A stretch of 17,281 bases of DNA, taken from the NCBI GenBank assembly GCA_016283075.1, contig JAEEMF010000051.1:1-17281 (forward strand), written 5' to 3'. A model generated the notes under the pieces. That model had not been told where the DNA came from. It did no database searches and saw only the letters and a list, made by a program, of their open reading frames with translations. Below, piece by piece: positions 13,509 to 17,281 of this stretch. The first letter of the stretch is position 1. Each line of letters begins with the position of its first letter. Source of the stretch: Bacilli bacterium (lineage in GTDB: Bacteria > Bacillota_I > Bacilli_A > RF39 > UBA660). The position numbers and the translations under genes are program-made.

Positions 13509-13529
13509 GTTATAATTATACTAGGTGAT
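13508..13529 (+). promoter_or_regulatory. Extended -10 promoter joined to the ribosome binding site of the DUF2157 gene
   Basis: TGT plus TATAAT (13511-13516), then 6 nt, then Shine-Dalgarno AGGTGAT (13523-13529), 3 nt before ATG 13533. The first T of TGT is the last T of the upstream terminator tract. Predicted leader is about 10 nt. Confidence 0.7.
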
Positions 13530-13532
13530 AAC

Positions 13533-15722
13533 ATGATAAACGTAAAAGATCAGTTAAAAATAGGATCAATTATTAATTTTATAGTATCAGGAGCACATAT
13601 CTTAAAATTTGCAAATATGTCTTCAGTATACTCATTACTATGTATAGTACTTACTTCTTTAGCAGGTATTTATTTATATATGTTATCTGAAAAAGAAGAA
13701 TATGAAATAAAGAAAATGAACTGGATTATTATTATATTTTCCATATTATTAATTCCATTTAATTTAATATCAACAATTGTATATTTCTTAGCATATGATA
13801 AAACAAATACAATGAAAAATTTTGAAAATGCTCCTCCTAAAGAAGATGAAGTATCATCTGATAGTAAAAGACTAGATTTTATACTTAAACTAGGTGCAGG
13901 AATGGTAGTACTTTCAGGAATTATATTTGCTACTTCTAACTGGAATAGTATTTCTGCAACTTTTAAAACTGTTTTGGTATTTCTTTTAGGATTATTATTT
14001 TTAGGATTATATTATGTATCTAAAAAATATATTAAAGTAGAATCATCTACTAGATTATATTATTTGCTTTCAATGATATTTATTTGGTTAGGAGTATTTA
14101 CTATTAAGTTTATTTCTCCTTATAGTGAAATTTTTACCTTTGAAAAGAAATATATCTTTTATGGTATTACTTCTTTTATAGCATCTATAATGTTTCTACT
14201 TTCATATAAGTTATTTAAAAGCGAACTACTTAGAATACTTACTACAATGGCTATAATATTAGGAGCTTCATTTATAGGTATTTATTTTAAAGCAGGTAAA
14301 GAATTTATAGTACTTCTAGTATTCTTAGTACTAATAATAGAATACTTATTTAATAAGAAAAATGAACTTCTTATTAACTTTATTGTACCAGTAACACTTG
14401 TCCTAGGTTTTATAAATCCATGGATTTGTGCAGGTGGTAATCAGTTTATAATTATTATTAATTTAACATTACTATTTTATTTAATTTACTTAATTAAAGA
14501 TAAAAGATTTGGATATTTAACAAGCATTATTATTCCAATTAACTTATCATTTACAGTACTTACTATTGATATAAATAGTATTTATAAAGATGGTAGTTAT
14601 ATGCTTGCAATGACTACTTTAGGAGTAGGAGCGCTTTTATTATTTATTTTTATAAAGAGTTTAGATAAAGACTTATTTACATATATAAGCTCACATTTAT
14701 CAGTACTTCTTCTTACTATTGGGGGAGTATGGTCACTTGTATTTGAAAATACTCTTGTATGTATCTACTGCACTATTATTCCTATAATAGTAGGTATAGT
14801 AGGATTAATTAAAAATAAAGATGATAAACTACTTTATCCACTATCATTTTTACTATTTATTCCAGTAGGGAATATTTTATATAAAGTCGGACTATCATAT
14901 GAAATATCAGTTATTATAGTTTCACTTCTATATTTAGGAATAAACTATTTTAAAGATTTTAAATTAATTAGATATACAAATATAGCTTTAATAGTATATG
15001 CACTATTTGTAAATGCATTAGGTACTATTAGTGTAATTAACTATTCAGTACTAGCGCTTTGTTTAGTAGTAAACTATTTTGAACTATCTAAAGAAAAGAA
15101 AGAATTTAAAAATTTAATGTTTATCTTTACAGAACTTGCTATATTTACATGTCTATCTTTATTTGCACCAGATGCAAAAGAAGTGCTATATTCATCATTA
15201 TTCTTTATAATGGCTAATGTTGCTACAATTATAATCTTTATAGCACTAGGATACTTTTATAGAAAAAATAAGTTTAATTTAATTATTACTTTAATAGCAG
15301 TGCTTCTTCCAATACTTAGAATATTTGATTATGTAGATATAAGCCGTACTTTAAATGTTATTATTATAAGTTTATATGCATTTTCTGCAATCTATATAAT
15401 TTCTAAATATCTTATTGAAGAAGAAAAAACTAGAAAAGAATTTGCTCTTCTAGCTGTAATATTTGTATTATTAAGATGTTTATTATATTTAGATACTGCA
15501 ATATGTTTCTATTTAATAATAGTATCTTTAGTACTAATATATATAGGACTTAAAGATAAAAATTATAGTAGTCTTACTATAACAGGTATTGTAACTATTA
15601 TAATATCAACATTATTTGAATTAAGAGAGTACTTAGAATATATACCTTTCTGGATATATCTTCTTGTTGTAGGTTTATCTTTAATAGGTATAGTAACGTA
15701 CTTACAATTTAAAAGAAAGTAA
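13533..15722 (+). CDS. Large polytopic membrane protein with DUF2157-like domain
   Basis: 729 aa, almost entirely hydrophobic, with roughly 18-22 membrane segments. Two N-terminal segments (within about 10-90) precede a charged, Asp/Glu/Ser-rich linker (about 92-115). Then K-L-G-A-G-M-V-V-L-S-G-I-I-F-A-T-S-N-W (117-135) begins a DUF2157-like region; the family marker is 'G...l..G.i...a.NW' followed by a Lys and more helices. No catalytic or transport motif is visible in the rest, and the function of DUF2157 proteins is not established. Most loops are very short. Shine-Dalgarno AGGTGAT supports the ATG at 13533. It is a single-gene unit closed by a terminator. The next gene also encodes an exported, membrane-anchored protein, so a shared envelope role is possible but not shown. 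Confidence 0.75.
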   Translation: MINVKDQLKIGSIINFIVSGAHILKFANMSSVYSLLCIVLTSLAGIYLYMLSEKEEYEIKKMNWIIIIFSILLIPFNLISTIVYFLAYDKTNTMKNFENAPPKEDEVSSDSKRLDFILKLGAGMVVLSGIIFATSNWNSISATFKTVLVFLLGLLFLGLYYVSKKYIKVESSTRLYYLLSMIFIWLGVFTIKFISPYSEIFTFEKKYIFYGITSFIASIMFLLSYKLFKSELLRILTTMAIILGASFIGIYFKAGKEFIVLLVFLVLIIEYLFNKKNELLINFIVPVTLVLGFINPWICAGGNQFIIIINLTLLFYLIYLIKDKRFGYLTSIIIPINLSFTVLTIDINSIYKDGSYMLAMTTLGVGALLLFIFIKSLDKDLFTYISSHLSVLLLTIGGVWSLVFENTLVCIYCTIIPIIVGIVGLIKNKDDKLLYPLSFLLFIPVGNILYKVGLSYEISVIIVSLLYLGINYFKDFKLIRYTNIALIVYALFVNALGTISVINYSVLALCLVVNYFELSKEKKEFKNLMFIFTELAIFTCLSLFAPDAKEVLYSSLFFIMANVATIIIFIALGYFYRKNKFNLIITLIAVLLPILRIFDYVDISRTLNVIIISLYAFSAIYIISKYLIEEEKTRKEFALLAVIFVLLRCLLYLDTAICFYLIIVSLVLIYIGLKDKNYSSLTITGIVTIIISTLFELREYLEYIPFWIYLLVVGLSLIGIVTYLQFKRK

Positions 15723-15738
15723 AAAACTTTCTTTTTTT
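15711..15738 (+). terminator. Intrinsic terminator overlapping the DUF2157 gene stop
   Basis: AAAAGAAAGT (15711-15720), A5 loop, ACTTTCTTTT (15726-15735), T run to 15738. The TAA stop (15720-15722) spans the last stem base and the loop. Confidence 0.8.
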
Positions 15739-15784
15739 ATGTTTAAAAAAAGGATATGAGAAAGTTTTGCCGTACCATATTAAT

Positions 15785-15795
15785 AAGGAGGTGAT
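15785..15795 (+). promoter_or_regulatory. Full-length Shine-Dalgarno deciding the start at 15800
   Basis: AAGGAGGTGAT is an 11-base match to the 16S anti-Shine-Dalgarno, 4 nt before ATG 15800, and the strongest in the window. The longer frame opening with TTG at 15767 would run through this site and is rejected. I see no convincing promoter in 15739-15784. Confidence 0.9.
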
Positions 15796-15799
15796 AAAC

Positions 15800-17188
15800 A
15801 TGAAGAAATTAATACTTATTGTACTTCTTATATTTGGTAGTGCTTTAAGAGTATATGCTAAATCATATTATAGTGAGTATGGTGACTATAGTGATTATAG
15901 TGAAACTTATGTGGAAAACTCTGATGAAGTATTTACTGAATCAAAAAAAGTATATAGGGTAATATCTATTAATAAAGAGTTAATACCATATGATGACTAT
16001 AGTAAAGAGCTTACCGATGAAGATGTAGAAGTTATATATGGTGACTATGTATATGATATAGAAGATTTAGATCCATCTAAAAGATATGAAGTAATAACTA
16101 CTTATACTTATAATAAGTTAAAAGATTATAAGTATATCATATTCCATAATGGAGGTACTACTACAGGTATAAAATCAATTGATTTATATGATGAAAGAGA
16201 TAATCATTTAATAAGATCATTTGGGCCGTTTGATTTACTGCCAAATGATTATTATATAAATACTTTATTTGCAGATGAAGTTATTCCAGTAAGTGAGTTA
16301 TCAGTACATTTAAATGTATCATCTATTGACCCTTATAATATAGAAATATATTTAGATGAAGATGGTGATCCTTTTAAAGGAATGGAGAAAATAGGTACTT
16401 TTTCAGTTATTAATAGATTTTATCCAGTATACGATTCTTTTGAAAATAATGATATTCTTTTTAATGATGAAGAATTAACTGGCACTATAGAAGAAGTAGA
16501 AGCAGGAAGAATCTTATCAGAAGATAATGCATATCGTAACTATGAAATAATTAGTTATAATGAAGAAGAAAATCTTATTCCTTTAGATATTTATTCTGAT
16601 AAAGTAGAAGATAACCAAGTGTTAGATACTAATGACTCTAAAGAACTTTATAGATATAAGAAAAGAGATAAAGTAGAAATAAAAGATAATATAGTTATAG
16701 ATAATTATGATTTTAAATTAGAAGATGCTATTACATATTCAAGTATTCCTTTAGAAGACATTAAAGTAGTAAGTAATATTGATATAACTAAAAATGGAAC
16801 ATATAATATAACTTATCTATTACCTTTTAAAGAGGTAAATGATACTATTACTGTGGATATTAAAGAAAACTATATTAACTTAATAAAAGCTGAAGATGAA
16901 ATAATAAGAACTTTAGAAAATAAAGTAGAAGAATCAGTATATAAAGTAGAAAAGAAAAACCAAGAAATAAAAGAAGTAATAAGTACATATGAAAGTGAAG
17001 CTGATGAACTTTCTAAAGAAGTAGAATCTTATCAAAAAATAGTAACTGAGAAAGAAGATGTAGATACTTCTATAAAAGAAAAAAAGAATTTAAAAAGAAC
17101 TATTGGTATTATAGGATTAATAATCCTTTTACTTTCATTTATATCTTTATGTATATTTTTTAAGAAGGATTTTAATGGTGAAGAATAA
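15800..17188 (+). CDS. Secreted, C-terminally anchored protein with Ig-like domain and coiled coil
   Basis: 462 aa, no recognised family. A signal peptide (K-K-L-I-L-I-V-L-L-I-F-G-S-A-L) has a likely cut after A20 (V-Y-A before K-S-Y-Y). The mature protein opens with a Tyr/Ser/Asp-rich stretch (21-45) and a long acidic, beta-rich region with an F-H-N-G-G-T-T-T-G turn. Residues about 305-355 look like a DUF5011/Big_3-type Ig-like domain: V-V-S-N-I-D-I-T-K-N-G-T-Y-N-I-T-Y then T-I-T-V-D-I. A charged coiled coil (about 362-430) leads to one membrane segment (434-454) and a short K-K-D-F tail. Orientation is therefore outside with a C-terminal anchor, and no LPxTG sorting motif. The coiled coil could hold the head away from the membrane or mediate oligomers. 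It follows the DUF2157 gene but behind a terminator. The extended frame from 15767 is rejected because the perfect Shine-Dalgarno precedes 15800. Confidence 0.75.
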   Translation: MKKLILIVLLIFGSALRVYAKSYYSEYGDYSDYSETYVENSDEVFTESKKVYRVISINKELIPYDDYSKELTDEDVEVIYGDYVYDIEDLDPSKRYEVITTYTYNKLKDYKYIIFHNGGTTTGIKSIDLYDERDNHLIRSFGPFDLLPNDYYINTLFADEVIPVSELSVHLNVSSIDPYNIEIYLDEDGDPFKGMEKIGTFSVINRFYPVYDSFENNDILFNDEELTGTIEEVEAGRILSEDNAYRNYEIISYNEEENLIPLDIYSDKVEDNQVLDTNDSKELYRYKKRDKVEIKDNIVIDNYDFKLEDAITYSSIPLEDIKVVSNIDITKNGTYNITYLLPFKEVNDTITVDIKENYINLIKAEDEIIRTLENKVEESVYKVEKKNQEIKEVISTYESEADELSKEVESYQKIVTEKEDVDTSIKEKKNLKRTIGIIGLIILLLSFISLCIFFKKDFNGEE

Positions 17189-17281
17189 TTTATCTTTTGA
17201 ATGTATAAAAGGAGTATTATTCTTTAGAATAAAGAGTATTTCTTTTAAGAAAATGTACTTTATTTATAATATGATAAAAGA
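17189..17281 (+). other. Intergenic tail with a small inverted repeat and a possible promoter
   Basis: No coding region is supported. TTATTC (17217-17222) and GAATAA (17227-17232) form a 6-bp hairpin with loop TTTA but no T-tract, so it is a poor terminator. TATAAT at 17265-17270 could be the -10 of a gene beyond the window; its -35 is weak. An AAAGGAG at 17208-17214 has no usable start codon after it (only ATT, followed by TAG). Confidence 0.35.

Noticed and set aside
15767..15799. TTG start for the Ig-like protein
   Set aside because: The extension would encode an unusual leader through a perfect Shine-Dalgarno; ATG 15800 gives a clean signal peptide.
17181..17232. Terminator after the last gene
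   Set aside because: AAGA/TCTT and TTATTC/GAATAA pairings are short and lack a T-tract.
1..17281. Mycoplasma-type code with TGA as Trp
   Set aside because: Trp is encoded by TGG throughout and conserved proteins contain no in-frame TGA; one gene ends in TGA at the expected family length.
1..17281. CRISPR array, insertion sequence, tRNA or riboswitch
   Set aside because: No regularly spaced repeats, transposase, terminal inverted repeats, cloverleaf-compatible sequence or recognisable riboswitch core was found; all leaders are under about 80 nt.

Overview
This window is from a very AT-rich, low-GC Gram-positive-type genome using the standard bacterial code: Trp is TGG, and the one TGA at a gene end (5793-5795) works as a stop. 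Shine-Dalgarno sites are mostly AGGTGAT or AAGGAG. Gene order and protein style suggest a reduced-genome member of the Bacilli/Mollicutes-like gut lineages (RF39/Erysipelotrichia-type). That placement is inferred from gene content, not from a marker gene.

Layout. (1) 1-1170: the 3' end of a DUF1292 (YrzB-like) gene, then mltG. (2) 1183-3005: a divergent insert, with a minus-strand secreted protein and a plus-strand lipase-fold protein sharing a 110-bp intergenic region with back-to-back promoters. (3) 3048-5795: trmR, trhP1, trhP2, a tRNA wobble-uridine modification set (U34 to ho5U to mo5U). (4) 5860-7694: greA and tig. (5) 7747-9544: a type IV prepilin fused to BspA-like leucine-rich repeats, plus a small membrane-anchored pilin-like partner. 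(6) 9613-13486: a heterodimeric ABC exporter with one degenerate ATP site. (7) 13533-17188: a large DUF2157-type polytopic membrane protein and a secreted, C-terminally anchored protein with an Ig-like domain. The order yrzB-mltG-trmR-trhP1-trhP2-greA matches the Bacillus subtilis yrzB-yrrL-yrrM-yrrN-yrrO-udk-greA block, without udk and with the divergent pair inserted.

The most striking signal is the punctuation between genes. At eight gene ends the stop codon lies inside the intrinsic terminator hairpin. At four genes the promoter -10 is followed by exactly 6 nt and then the Shine-Dalgarno, so the predicted transcript starts on the ribosome binding site. Several extended -10 promoters (TGnTATAAT) have no good -35; in its place lies the T-tract or hairpin of the upstream terminator. 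Together this implies mostly short transcription units, minimal leaders, and transcription not physically coupled to the leading ribosome.

Five starts are moved from the longest reading frame: 1908, 6423, 7747 and 15800 are preferred because of Shine-Dalgarno spacing (1908 also because the upstream ATG lies inside the promoter), and mltG keeps its first ATG despite having no Shine-Dalgarno. No tRNA, rRNA, CRISPR or insertion sequence was seen, and no gene-free stretch exceeds 300 bases.
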